Positions 55,706 through 64,000 of a stretch of DNA of 64,000 nucleotides are shown in pieces. The position numbers and the translations under genes were made by a program. The stretch comes from Prorocentrum cordatum (Eukaryota; Sar; Dinophyceae; Prorocentrales; Prorocentraceae). Position 1 is the first letter of the stretch. Every line of letters starts with the position of its first letter. The stretch covers positions 116,001 to 180,000 of the forward strand of contig CAUYUJ010016137.1 of NCBI GenBank assembly GCA_963575745.1. The letters are read 5' to 3'. The notes under the pieces were generated by a model. It did not search any database, was not told where the DNA came from, and was given only the letters and a program-made list of their open reading frames with translations.

Positions 55706-56560
55706 AGACAGGCCGTGCGACCGCATAATTATCCACGGGGTCGCGCCCAAGAATCAAGACCGCGACGGCGCAGATACGGATACGTTCGCCCCTGGACAGC
55801 AGAGACCACGCGCCCCCCCACCCACCCACCCACCATCTCTGTCAGGAAAGCAATACAAAGTGCACGTAGTGGCGCGCGCACTCCATCATCACGTAGTATT
55901 GGTTGTTGTCAAGGTCGGCGGGGGTGATGGCATATTGCCCCATGTGAGCCGACCCGCCACCCCTGACAGAAATCCTTGCAAAATGACTGCAGGTGCGCGC
56001 GCACACCTGATACACCATGCTGGCCACCCCACCGTCACTCTGCACGTGCTTTCACAAAGGATGGGGTGGGTGTCGAAATACTGCCCGATGTGTGCTGCCG
56101 TGCGCACCTGCGCATGTGGCGCACTCGGCGCGGGTCGCGCACATGGAGCGCCCGGAGCACGTGGCACACGCGGCGCGTCCGGCGCACCTGGCGCAGCGTG
56201 GCGCATCTCGCGAGCGGGGCGCACCTTCCGTCTATACAAACTCCTCCCCGACGAGCGTCCGTCGGATGACGACCGCTGTCTGTGCCGAGTCTCGGGTGCC
56301 ATTCGCCTTGGGTGGTGGGAGGGCGAGCGGGAGGGAGCGAGACAGCTTGCGGCATTCCTGGTGGGAACCTGACCCCCCCTCCCCCTCGCCCAATCTCTCC
56401 CCTGCGACGGGACGCCGATCTCCCCTCTTTCCCGCGCCCCCTCCAGGCGCCAGAGCGTCCACGATGGCCCTCGATGGCTCCAAGGCTGCCCCGGCAGATG
56501 GCCCCAGCTGGCCACCGATACTTGGCGGCGGGCAGAAGGGGGTAGGGGGAGGGGAGAATG
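55706..56560. other. No supported gene
   Basis: Mixed GC-rich sequence. 56100-56230 has degenerate GGCGCACNTGGCGCA-type units. Open frames overlap without recognisable protein. Confidence 0.5.
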
Positions 56561-56562
56561 GC

Positions 56563-56880
56563 TTCTTAGAAGCACCCCTACTTCTTAGAAGGCGCGGGCC
56601 TTACATCTGCCGAATCCAACAGATGTGGGCCCCCAAACTGATAGATTTCAGGCTGAATCTCGTAGATTTTGGCACCCCGAGCTAGTGGATTTGAAGCCGA
56701 ATCTAATAGATCTGGGCTTCCCGAACTAGTAGATGTGGGGCCGAATCTAATAGATTTGGGGGCCCAGAACTAAAAGATTTGGGACCAAATCTAGTGGATT
56801 TGGGCACCCCTTCTCTGCAGATGTAAGGCCGGCGCCTTCCAAGAAGCAGCCTCCTTCTAAGAAGCCTTTCTCCCTCCCCC
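56563..56880. repeat. Inverted-repeat flanked tandem array
   Basis: GGCTTCTTAGAAGC at 56560-56590 and CTTCTAAGAAGCC near 56850-56865 are inverted. Between them units of about 28 bases (CCGAATCTAATAGATTTGGG and variants) repeat about eight times. It may be a small element with an expanded centre. Confidence 0.6.
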
Positions 56881-56945
56881 TCCTCCTCCTCCTCCTCCTC
56901 CTCCTCCTCCTCCTCCTCCTCCTCCTCCTCCTCCTCCCCCTGCTC
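56876..56945. repeat. CTC microsatellite
   Basis: Uninterrupted CTC run of about 60 bases. Confidence 0.95.
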
Positions 56946-58220
56946 CTCCTACCCCTTTCTGCGCGCCGCCAAATGACCGCGCGAGGCCTAAAGAGGCCCC
57001 CCCGAGCGACCCAGACCATCCCCAGCACTCGGGCCTCGAGCTGGCCCCCCCAGGAGAGGCCCAAGAGAGAGCCCCAGCTGGCCATCGCTCGGACGTCCAT
57101 TCCCTGTGTTTTTTTCGGTTTCGTGCGTGGTTTTTTCGCCAAATGATCAAGGGTGCTCCTCGATAGCTCTCGCCGAAGGAGAAATGCACACGTCCGAGCG
57201 ATGCCAAGCCAGGGGGAGACCAGAGGGACCCCCAGGCAGCCCGAGGGGCCCCCAAGAGCACCTCGAGAAAGGGCCCCAAAAGCGCCTCCTCGCCTCCTCG
57301 CCTATCGCCGCCGACCCATCGTCTCTCCTGTGCCGCTTCCGCCTCCCGCTGCTCCTCTTCCCTCCCCCGCGTCATTTTCTGCTCCTCCCATCCGCTCCCG
57401 AGCTCCACCACTTCGTAGAATGACCAAGCTCGGCGCGCACAGAAGCAAGCAGCTCTGGGAATGAGCCAGCCCATACGCATTCGCCTCCAAGAGCGAGGGA
57501 GGAACACAAAGCGTAGAAGCGGGGATACGTAAGCCCACCCAGAGATCCCTGATACCCCCCAGCCTCCCAATGCTCATTCTCCTTCCGCCTCTTCCTCCAC
57601 ATATCCCTACCTTGCCAAAGTCCGAGACGGATCCCAGCAAGGGCGACAAGAGGCCTCCCGGAGGCCAAAAACGGGGCACATCTCATCTTTTTGTCATAGC
57701 CATATACAAGTGTAAGTCAGGCAAGCTAACTTGCATGGAGGGGGGCGTCCCTGGGGCGCCCCCACAGGAAAATCGTAAGTCCCTCCCCACTCCGTTTCGG
57801 CCCAGCGCTGCATGGAAAGGCGGCCAAGTTGTTGGGGGGGGCGGACGAAATATCACAGGCCCAACCACAGAAGACGGACAACAGGGGGGGACAAGCGGGT
57901 GGGAAAGGCGGACACACACGCAGGACTGACCTGGACATCCGGCGATGGCTCCGGCTTTTCTGTCCCCATCCGCGACCACAGACCTCCCGCTCACTTCCGG
58001 AGGGGCAGCCGCCGTTCGTCCCAGATCCATGCCTGGCCCCGGAGCCGAAACCAGCTGCGGGAGGCCGAAGTATCCAGAGCACGCCAGGATTAGAAAAATC
58101 ATGATGTCGTCGGTCGGAGATCGGGGGAGCTTCCTGCGGTTATAAGAACAAGAGGCTCTCCTCAATCCTCCCCTGTCATCCTCTCGAGGGTCGACGATCA
58201 GGAGGGTCTAATTAGCTCGG
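56946..58220. other. No supported gene
   Basis: Pro/Arg-type GC-rich sequence with CCCCAAGAG-like fragments related to the decamer repeats at 13 kb. No convincing gene. Confidence 0.5.
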
Positions 58221-58224
58221 GGGG

Positions 58225-58300
58225 GGGGACATCGGCCTGGAATCGACGATACTTCGCCGACGGATTGGCGAGAGGCTCTCGATAGCGACTGGGTCCGCTC
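58225..58300 (+). repeat. Interspersed repeat R4, copy 2
   Basis: CCTGGAATCGACGATACTTC and following bases match 5897-5960 in direct orientation. Confidence 0.65.
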
Positions 58301-58411
58301 CTGGGCGGGTCGGGCCATCGGGCCCATTAATCATGATCGTTGGGCGATCGGAGGTCGATGCATCGCCCCCTGAGCCTATCCTTAGGTCGGGCCTGTCCCC
58401 CTACAGAGGGG

Positions 58412-58423
58412 TTTGTTTTTTTT
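58412..58423 (-). other. Short A-tract after the dehydrogenase stop
   Basis: On the minus strand AAAAAAAACAAA begins one base after the TGA stop. It may be the remains of the poly(A) tail of the retroposed mRNA, which would mean an almost absent or truncated 3' untranslated region. Confidence 0.55.
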
Positions 58424-58424
58424 G

Positions 58425-59357
58425 TCAGTCGGTGCGAGGTCGCTTGGCCGGACAACCCGGTGCTGCCGGAGGGGCGGCGCCCCCAGAGTCAGCAGGGTCC
58501 ATGTACAGGCTCTCGATGTTCGAGGAGGCCTTCTGGAAGACCAGCGACAGCACACCGTCTGCAACGTCCTCTGGGCGCAGCATCTCCGTCCAGAACGGCT
58601 GCCCCTGCGGCGCCATCTCCTCCGTCCAGCCCCCGCGGCCAGCGTCTCCCCACCACTCGGTCGCCACCGCGCCGGGGTTCACCGTGCCGACCTTCACGCC
58701 GGTGCCCTTCAGCTCGGCGCGCAGCGACAGCACCATGGCCTGCACCGCGGCCTTGGAGGCAGCGTAGACCGCTGCCCTCGGGCACGGCTTCACCGCAGCC
58801 ATCGACGACGTGACGACCACCTGGCCCCGGCCCTGCCGCTTCATGGGCCCCACAACCCGCTGGACCCACAGGAAGACGCCCCTCACGTTCGTGGACATGA
58901 CCCTGTCGAACTGCTCGGCGGGCACCTCCTCGAAGTCCTGGCGACCCGCCCCGCAGCCCGCGTTCGCCACCAGCACGTCTGGCGGCCCGCCGAAGAACTC
59001 CGCCGCCTCCTTGAACTGCCTCTCGACGTCTGCCTCGCAGGACACGTCGCCGGCGCTGGCGCGCACCTTCGCGCCTGACGCAGCCTCGCTGACGCCGAGA
59101 GACTCCAAGCCCCTCAGCGCCTTGGCGTCGCGGCCGGTCGCGTACACCTGGTGGCCCCTGGCGGCCAGCTTCGCAACCAGCGCCCTGCCGATTCCGCTGG
59201 AGCCACCGGTGACGATAACCCGCAGGGGCGCGGCCATCGCGACCCGCCGCGCACCGGCCGGGCCCGCGCGCCAGAAGCAGCGCCGCCCGCAGAACTGCCA
59301 GGCCGCCGCGGCGGCGACGCCCGCCGCCGCGCGCCCGATCGGCCGGGCAATGGGCAT
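58425..59357 (-). CDS. Short-chain dehydrogenase/reductase
   Basis: A 310-residue intronless NAD(P)(H)-dependent oxidoreductase of the classical SDR family, in the size range of the family plus an N-terminal extension. Motifs in order: TGGSSGIG (residues 50-57, dinucleotide binding), Asp104 (DVS, adenine contact), NAG (132-134), Asn157, Ser185 in VVTSSMAA, Tyr198-x-x-x-Lys202 (YAASK), and NPGAV (227-231). All catalytic residues are present. The first 40 residues are Ala/Arg-rich with a hydrophobic patch and could be a targeting sequence. Met41 (MAAPLRVIVTGG) is an alternative start. The end KRPRTD is basic. The substrate cannot be told from sequence. A relict spliced leader 34 bases upstream and an A-tract directly after the stop show it is a processed cDNA copy. 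It lies inside a family T element. The frame is intact, so it may be functional. Confidence 0.92.
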   Translation of the reverse strand: MPIARPIGRAAAGVAAAAAWQFCGRRCFWRAGPAGARRVAMAAPLRVIVTGGSSGIGRALVAKLAARGHQVYATGRDAKALRGLESLGVSEAASGAKVRASAGDVSCEADVERQFKEAAEFFGGPPDVLVANAGCGAGRQDFEEVPAEQFDRVMSTNVRGVFLWVQRVVGPMKRQGRGQVVVTSSMAAVKPCPRAAVYAASKAAVQAMVLSLRAELKGTGVKVGTVNPGAVATEWWGDAGRGGWTEEMAPQGQPFWTEMLRPEDVADGVLSLVFQKASSNIESLYMDPADSGGAAPPAAPGCPAKRPRTD

Positions 59358-59390
59358 CCGCGGGGGCCGGGCGCCCTGGAGCCAGGAGTG

Positions 59391-59412
59391 CCTGAGCCAA
59401 AATGGCTACGGG
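59391..59412 (-). other. Relict dinoflagellate spliced leader
   Basis: Minus-strand sequence CCGTAGCCATTTTGGCTCA followed by GG. The mature dinoflagellate leader ends in CTCAAG, so 20 of its last 21 bases are kept here, with A to G at the next-to-last position. Found in genomic DNA directly before a start codon, it marks reintegration of a trans-spliced mRNA. Confidence 0.9.
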
Positions 59413-59551
59413 GGGATTTTTGATGAAAAATATAAAATATTGAAATAAATGCGCAAAAGATATCAAAAAATATTCAAAACAAAGTTCCCAGACTATTTTT
59501 CGACTATCTTTGAATATTCCTCCTGTAGAGGGGCCCGACTTCAGCCTAACC

Positions 59552-59784
59552 CCCCTGTATAGTCGCCCCTGATCCGATCACTTTTCGGGCGCAATAACTT
59601 GGGCCTCCGTCGTCGACCGTTCGGAACGATCCTGTGACCCCCAGAACGTTGCCGCAGGCTCTGGAAAGCGCCCGGGGCTTGGGAAACTGCCAAGAGCGCG
59701 CGACGACTCCTGGAAACTGTCAGAGCACGATCCCCTCTGAGCGCATCTGAGGGGGGAACCAGAAAACAGCCCAAGCATGATTCC
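59552..59784. other. No gene seen
   Basis: Short unique-looking spacer between the family T element and the next foldback element. Confidence 0.5.
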
Positions 59785-60000
59785 TCTGAGGTCCGCGCGA
59801 ATTTCCGGGATCGGCGCCGACGACGACGTCATCGTCATCGTCATCGTCGTCGTCGTCGTCGTCGTTATCCTCGTCGTCGTCGTCGACCCCTCCCTGGCGC
59901 GCGGAACACGCCAGGGGCGGCACCGGAGGCGCCACCAGGGGCAGGGGGGAGCCCAGCGGCCCAGCGCGGATGCAACGAAGAGCCGCGCGGTCCTCTGAGA
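59785..60000. mobile_element. Foldback element family F with GTC expansion
   Basis: Arms GGTCCGCGCGAATTTCCGGG and GAGCCGCGCGGTCC surround the family core CTGGCGCGCGGAACACGCCA. The left half contains an expanded CGTCGT/CATCGT triplet run (59820-59885), showing a microsatellite growing inside an element. Confidence 0.7.
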
Positions 60001-60250
60001 AATAAGGTCTCTGCTGAAGGGGCCCTGGGACATACAAATAAATGCACAAATGAAAAGATTCCCGTATATTTTCCCATGTTTTTGGGGTTTCTGTCGTCCC
60101 CCACTGCCCATGGTTTCCCATATTTTCTAGGGAATCGGCGAGTAGTTGTGTCTGTGTGTTTTTTCTCCTCCTGATCTGCGAGTTCTCTGGCCATAGCTGA
60201 AGAGGCCCAGGAGCATACAAATAAGTACACACAAATCCCAGGTTTCCCAA
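60001..60250 (+). repeat. Interspersed repeat R2, two tandem partial copies
   Basis: GGCCC(T)GGGA...ACAAATAAATGCACAAAT at 60020 and GGCCCAGGAGCATACAAATA at 60203 match the unit at 2328-2490, as does TTGTGTCTGTGTGTTTTTTC at 60146. Confidence 0.75.
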
Positions 60251-60465
60251 CTGTTTATGGCTGCGACGAGGCGCAGCCCATGGAAACCACCCCGGGGCCT
60301 CGACTTCTGCCAACAACTCTCGAAGACGTTCCTTCATCCCGAGCGTCCCACCCTTCCACGGGGGGAAGCGGCCGTCGGAACCCGTCCAGAAAACACGGTC
60401 CTCGGGAATGGGAGGGCCGAGAAAACAAGCTGCGTGGAGGCACCCAAATTCGGCGGTGCACAAAC

Positions 60466-60890
60466 CTCCCTCTAGTAAACCTCCCCTTAGTGAAAACGGC
60501 CTATGACCAAAACCCACGGACCTGGACCCGCGAAAATAACGGCCGCGACGCCCTCTCGCGAACCGAACACGGCCAAGTCACTAATCGACGTGCCAGGGTA
60601 GGAGGTCTATCAACCTCCGACAAATCGCCGACACCGCTTTCAGTACGACTCGTGGAGCATCCAAATCGCCGACACTCGGGGATGGACAGACCTCCCTTTA
60701 GTAGAACATGGTCTAGCGAAAACGACCTGAGGCCCAAACCTGGCGGGCGCAAGCCTGGAAAATTACGGCCACGGCGCCCTCTCGAGAACCGAAAACGGAC
60801 AATTCACTAATCGACGTGTCACTGTTGGGGGTTCTGTCCACCCCCGAGAAACCGCTTTCCGTACGACTCGTGGAGCACGCCCTCTGCCGC
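60466..60890 (+). repeat. Two tandem units of about 235 bp
   Basis: CCTAGTAAACCTCCC...TAATCGACGTGCCA...CGACTCGTGGAGCA (to about 60660) is repeated as TTTAGTAGAACATGG...TAATCGACGTGTCA...CGACTCGTGGAGCA (to about 60885). No coding frame is shared. Confidence 0.7.
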
Positions 60891-61004
60891 ACAGCTCCGG
60901 CCGCTCCCCCGCTCGCGGCGGGCGCCGCGGGCGGGGCCGCGTCCGGCAGCACGGGCAGCCCGGAGTCGCGCGAGGCGGCCCCTCCTGCAGCGGCCGTGTC
61001 GCAC

Positions 61005-61130
<126 letters not shown>

Positions 61131-61900
61131 GCACGGGGGGGGGGCGTGGCTGCGGCTTCGGCGGCAGCCGAGCGCAGTGCCACAAGAGGGTCGTCGTGCT
61201 GCGCCAACAGTCGGTTCTGAAGAGAACCCTATCGGGGCCGCGCACGACAACCTGAGGCCCCGTGCACGCCGGATCCACGTCGGACTTGCGTCAATCGGGT
61301 CGGGCGAAAGGGGGGGATAGCAAAGGGGGGGGGGTGAGAATCAGCTCACGTATAGCTGATTTTCCCGGCGCCTCCCGGCGCCGGAGGCTGCTATGTATCG
61401 AGGAATGGGCCCCTCGGTGAGGCCGAAACCAGCTGCATGCAGCAAATTTCGCAACCCCCCCTTTCCCAATCCCCCCCTTCCGCCCGGCCCGAGTCAAAGC
61501 ATCGCCGCTCGAGCTTCGACCCGCATCTTGCGGAACGGGTGCGCAGGCTGGATGATGCACAACTGCCGTTCGCCGAACCAGGCCTCGGAGGGCCTCGGTC
61601 GCGCAGTGGTCCCCCGACGCAGCCCCTCCCGAGCCCAGAGTGGGCCTCGTTTCGGCGTCTTGACCGCAGAAGGGAGGGAGGGAGGGAGGGAGGGAGGGAG
61701 GGAGGGAGGGAGGGAGGGAGGGAGGGAGGGAGGAGGAGGAGGAGGAGGAGGAGGAGGAGGATTCTCCTCGTACCGTGAAGATCGCCGGCCAAGGAACGAA
61801 AAGGGCCTTCGTGGCCACGGAGAGCCCCGGCCACGAACAGCCTCCCCGACCCGGAGCTGCGGGCGGCCGACCAGGCCAGGGCCCCGCTCCCGCACCCAGA
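61131..61900. repeat. No gene; GGGA/GGA microsatellite
   Basis: Contains a GGGA tetranucleotide run and GGA run at 61670-61762. The rest is GC-rich without a supported gene. Confidence 0.7.
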
Positions 61901-61901
61901 G

Positions 61902-62065
61902 TGCAGTCGGGCCTGTCCCCCTACAGGCTGATTCTGGTCGAAAAAGGAGAAGTATCCAAAAGTATACAAAATTATATATATATATATATATAAAAAAAAA
62001 ACTCCCCTGACAAATTCTTTACTGTCTCTGAATCTTCCTCCTGTCGAGGGACAGGCCCGACAGAA
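61902..62065. mobile_element. Short terminal-inverted-repeat element, family T
   Basis: A 164-bp element with ends GTCGGGCCTGTCCCCCTACA (61906) and TCGAGGGACAGGCCCGAC (to 62061), which are inverted copies. The 8-bp flanks ACCCAGAG (61894-61901) and GCCCGGAG (62066-62073) match 6/8. The centre is a TA run. No coding capacity. Confidence 0.8.
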
Positions 62066-62073
62066 GCCCGGAG

Positions 62074-62640
62074 CGGCCCTCTGCCATCCGGCGCCGTCGC
62101 TGTGGCCCTGCGAGAGCCGGCGCGGCTCGCCCACGAGGGGAAGGCAGGGCGGGCGGGGCACGCGGGCCTGCCGCTCGGAAGGCTCCCCCACGAGGAGCGC
62201 CACGTGGGGACGGCGCAGCTCTCGGGGCCCCCACAGCTGGCCCAGAGGAGCCAGGTCACCAGCCTCGAGCTTATCCCTATCCCTAGGATGGGCGAGCAAA
62301 ACGCGAGGACAATCTTAGGGATAGGCCCTCAGAAGCTGAGGGAATCCTCAAGATCGGCATCGAGGTAAGATGATATCAAACACAGGGACAGGGATATGCT
62401 TCAAACTGGTGAAAACCAGGGAGCCACGAGGTCAAAGCGCGGCGGGGCTTCTGGGGAGCCCCGCCGCCTTCCGAGCAGGCCTGCCCCCGCTGAGATTCCC
62501 CCCTTGGAGCGCCGCCGAAGAATAGCCCTGGGGCCCGAGGCCCCAAGAGGCCCCCAATGAGGCCCGGAGAAATGCCGCCCCGAGGCCCCCGAGAGGCGCC
62601 ATGTGCAGTTGTGAATACCGGAGTCGTGATTATTTCATTC
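62074..62640. other. No supported gene
   Basis: Mixed GC-rich sequence. AGCTTATCCCTATCCCTAGG near 62270 contains CCCTAT repeats but is too short to be telomeric. Confidence 0.5.
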
Positions 62641-62644
62641 GGTG

Positions 62645-63745
62645 GAGCTCCCTAGCCTCATGCGAACACAGCCGCTGGGACCTTCGGTGGGGCTCCCTAT
62701 GGGGGCCGCGAAAAGTTCGAGGAATGTGCCGAAATGGTGGAACTGCATGCAGACCCTGCCACTGGCCACGAAACGTGTGAGGGGTGCGCCGAACTGGAGG
62801 TAGAACTGACACGTGTGAGGGGTGCGCCGAAATGCAGGTGGAACTGCATGCCGATGGAACTGCATGCCGACGCTGCCGCCCGAGCCGTCGGTGGAGCACC
62901 CTATTGGGCCCCGAAACGTGTGAGGGGCGCGAGGGTGGAACCGCGTGCGGGCGCTGCCGCGAGGGCCTTCGGTGGAGCACCCCATGGGGCCACGAAACGT
63001 GCGCGAGAGGTGCGCCGAAATGGGGGTGAAAACTGCATGCGCGCCCCGCCATTGATGCCTTCGGTGGAGCACCCTGTGGAGCCATGAAATGTGTGAGGGG
63101 TGCGCCGAAATGGAGGCGGAACTACATGCGGACCCTGCCACTGGGGCCTTCGGCGGAGCACCCTATGGGGCCACGCAACGTGTGAGGGGTGCGCCGAATA
63201 GGAGGTGGAACTTCATGCGGACCCTGCCACTGCGGCCTTCGGAGGAGCACCCTATGGGGCCACGAAACGCGTGAGGGGTGCGCCGAATAGGAGGTGGAAC
63301 TGCATGCGGACCCTGCCACTGCGGCCTTCGGTGGAGCACCCCATGGGGCCACGACACGTGTGAGGAGTGCGCCGAAATGGAGGTGGGGGAACTGCATGCG
63401 GACCCTGCCACTGGGGCCTTCGGAGGAGCACCCTATGGGGCCACGAAACGCGTGAGGGGTGCGCCGAATAGGAGGTGGAACTGCATGCGGACCCTGCCAC
63501 TGCGGCCTTCGGAGGAGCACCCTATGGGGCCACGAAACGCGTGAGGGGTGCGCCGAATAGGAGGTGGAACTGCATGCGGACCCTGGCACCGGGGTCTTCG
63601 TCGGAGCACCCTATGGGGCCACGAGACGCGTGAGGGGTGCGCCGACATGGAGGCGGAACTGCATGTGGAGCCTGCCACTGGGGCCTTCGGCGGAGCACCC
63701 TATGGGGCCACGAAACGTGTGACGGGGGCGCCGAAATGAAGGTGG
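62645..63745 (+). repeat. Satellite of about 89-bp units, about 12 copies
   Basis: The unit contains GTGAGGGGTGCGCCGAAATG, GGTGGAACTGCATGCGGACC and CGGAGCACCCTATGGGGCCA. Unit starts at 63181, 63269, 63358, 63449, 63538, 63628 and 63717 give a period of 88-91. The period is not a multiple of three, so the frames across it are not a protein. Left-hand units (62.7-63.0 kb) are more diverged and the right-hand ones more uniform. Confidence 0.9.
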
Positions 63746-63853
63746 TACTCCATCCCATCGTAGTCTAAGCAATCCGCTTATCTTCTCTGAGACCAGACAA
63801 TAATTAATCACTCGATGTCCTCCTGGCTGCGGCTCGCGCGGCTTGCGCCAAAC

Positions 63854-64000
63854 TCAGCCCAAGAAGGTTGTCAAGCGTAATGGCTCCATCTCCGTCTCAA
63901 CCATGTTCCAGTCCGCCATGATAACGGACCGGAGCCCCTTTGCCTTGACGTGCGACGCCATGCGATTGATGGTGTCAAGGTTAGGCCAGCCAGACCCACT
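63854..64000 (-). CDS. EEP-nuclease-like fragment, cut by window edge
   Basis: The minus strand from the window end reads 48 codons (PNLDTINRMASHVKAKGL, then RSVIMADWNMVETEMEPLRL, TTFLG) to TGA at 63854-63856. VIMADWNM resembles the GDFN/GDWN strand of endonuclease/exonuclease/phosphatase proteins with the preceding helix, a layout also used in the nuclease at 52060. Too short for certainty. The stop may be real, or may mark an exon end or decay. The gene would extend beyond 64000. Confidence 0.4.
   Translation of the reverse strand, partial: SGSGWPNLDTINRMASHVKAKGLRSVIMADWNMVETEMEPLRLTTFLG

Larger units (their letters stand above)
58382..59543. mobile_element. Family T element carrying a retroposed gene
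   Basis: A 1,162-bp element with left end TTAGGTCGGGCCTGTCCCCC and right end CTCCTGTAGAGGGGCCCGAC (to 59539) plus four bases. The 8-bp flanks GCCTATCC (58374-58381) and GCCTAACC (59544-59551) match 7/8. The AT-rich right side (59415-59520, with CCCAGACTATTTTTCGACTA) resembles the same part of the giant element and of the 10.3-kb and 61.9-kb members. The rest is a complete reverse-transcribed dehydrogenase gene whose A-tract abuts the left end. Confidence 0.8.

Noticed and set aside
62268-62290. Telomere-like CCCTAT repeats
   Set aside because: Only two units. Not telomeric.
63122-63589. 155-codon minus-strand frame
   Set aside because: Inside the 89-bp satellite. The period is not a multiple of three, so the frame is incidental.

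Overview
The window reads as nuclear DNA of a core dinoflagellate. The best single proof is a near-perfect relict of the dinoflagellate spliced leader (about 59391-59412, minus strand) just upstream of an intact short-chain dehydrogenase gene, the known signature of an mRNA copied back into the genome. Very high GC, long simple-sequence arrays, many short inverted-repeat elements, GC-AG/GA-AG type introns flanked by direct repeats, and protein families that recur in dinoflagellate predicted proteomes (from memory, not searched) agree with this. The species cannot be named from sequence alone.

Layout. 1-14.6 kb is almost all repeats: CTC microsatellites, foldback elements, two tandem arrays (6.6-7.5 kb and 7.5-9.8 kb), an ATAC-filled terminal-inverted-repeat element (10.3-10.8 kb) and CTC/CAT arrays. 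14.6-28.5 kb holds decayed minus-strand genes (16.3-18.5, 18.6-19.8, 27.3-28.5 kb) with frameshifts at homopolymers and in-frame stops, separated by GC-rich sequence without convincing genes. 28.5-30.5 kb has foldback elements and a 162-bp terminal-inverted-repeat element.

The central object is a 24.6-kb giant mobile element, 30497-55140. Its ends are inverted repeats (outer 28 bp matching 23/28, plus an exact 30-bp block at 30561-30590 and 55017-55046), and it is flanked by a 7/8-matching 8-bp target duplication (30489-30496 and 55141-55148). Four much shorter elements in the window share the same ends and three of them have similar 8-bp flanks. The giant carries about ten genes or gene remnants on the plus strand. 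These include a spliced OTU-like plus DDE-transposase-like gene (46583-51064), an endonuclease/exonuclease/phosphatase-type nuclease gene (52060-54147), a large unknown gene (39551-42062) and a second large unknown gene (35134-37769). Several are broken by indels, so this copy may be decaying.

The giant is studded with about 58 short palindromes of the form NNNNCCGC-AGCA-GCGGNNNN. They lie inside and between genes, in all three reading frames, and their outer stem bases vary while pairing is mostly kept. I see none outside the element. This is the strongest candidate for something undescribed.

55.1-64 kb returns to repeats: interspersed families shared with 2-6 kb, a 1.16-kb terminal-inverted-repeat element that contains the retroposed dehydrogenase gene, more foldbacks and microsatellites, an 89-bp satellite (62.65-63.74 kb), and at the right edge a minus-strand fragment resembling an EEP nuclease.
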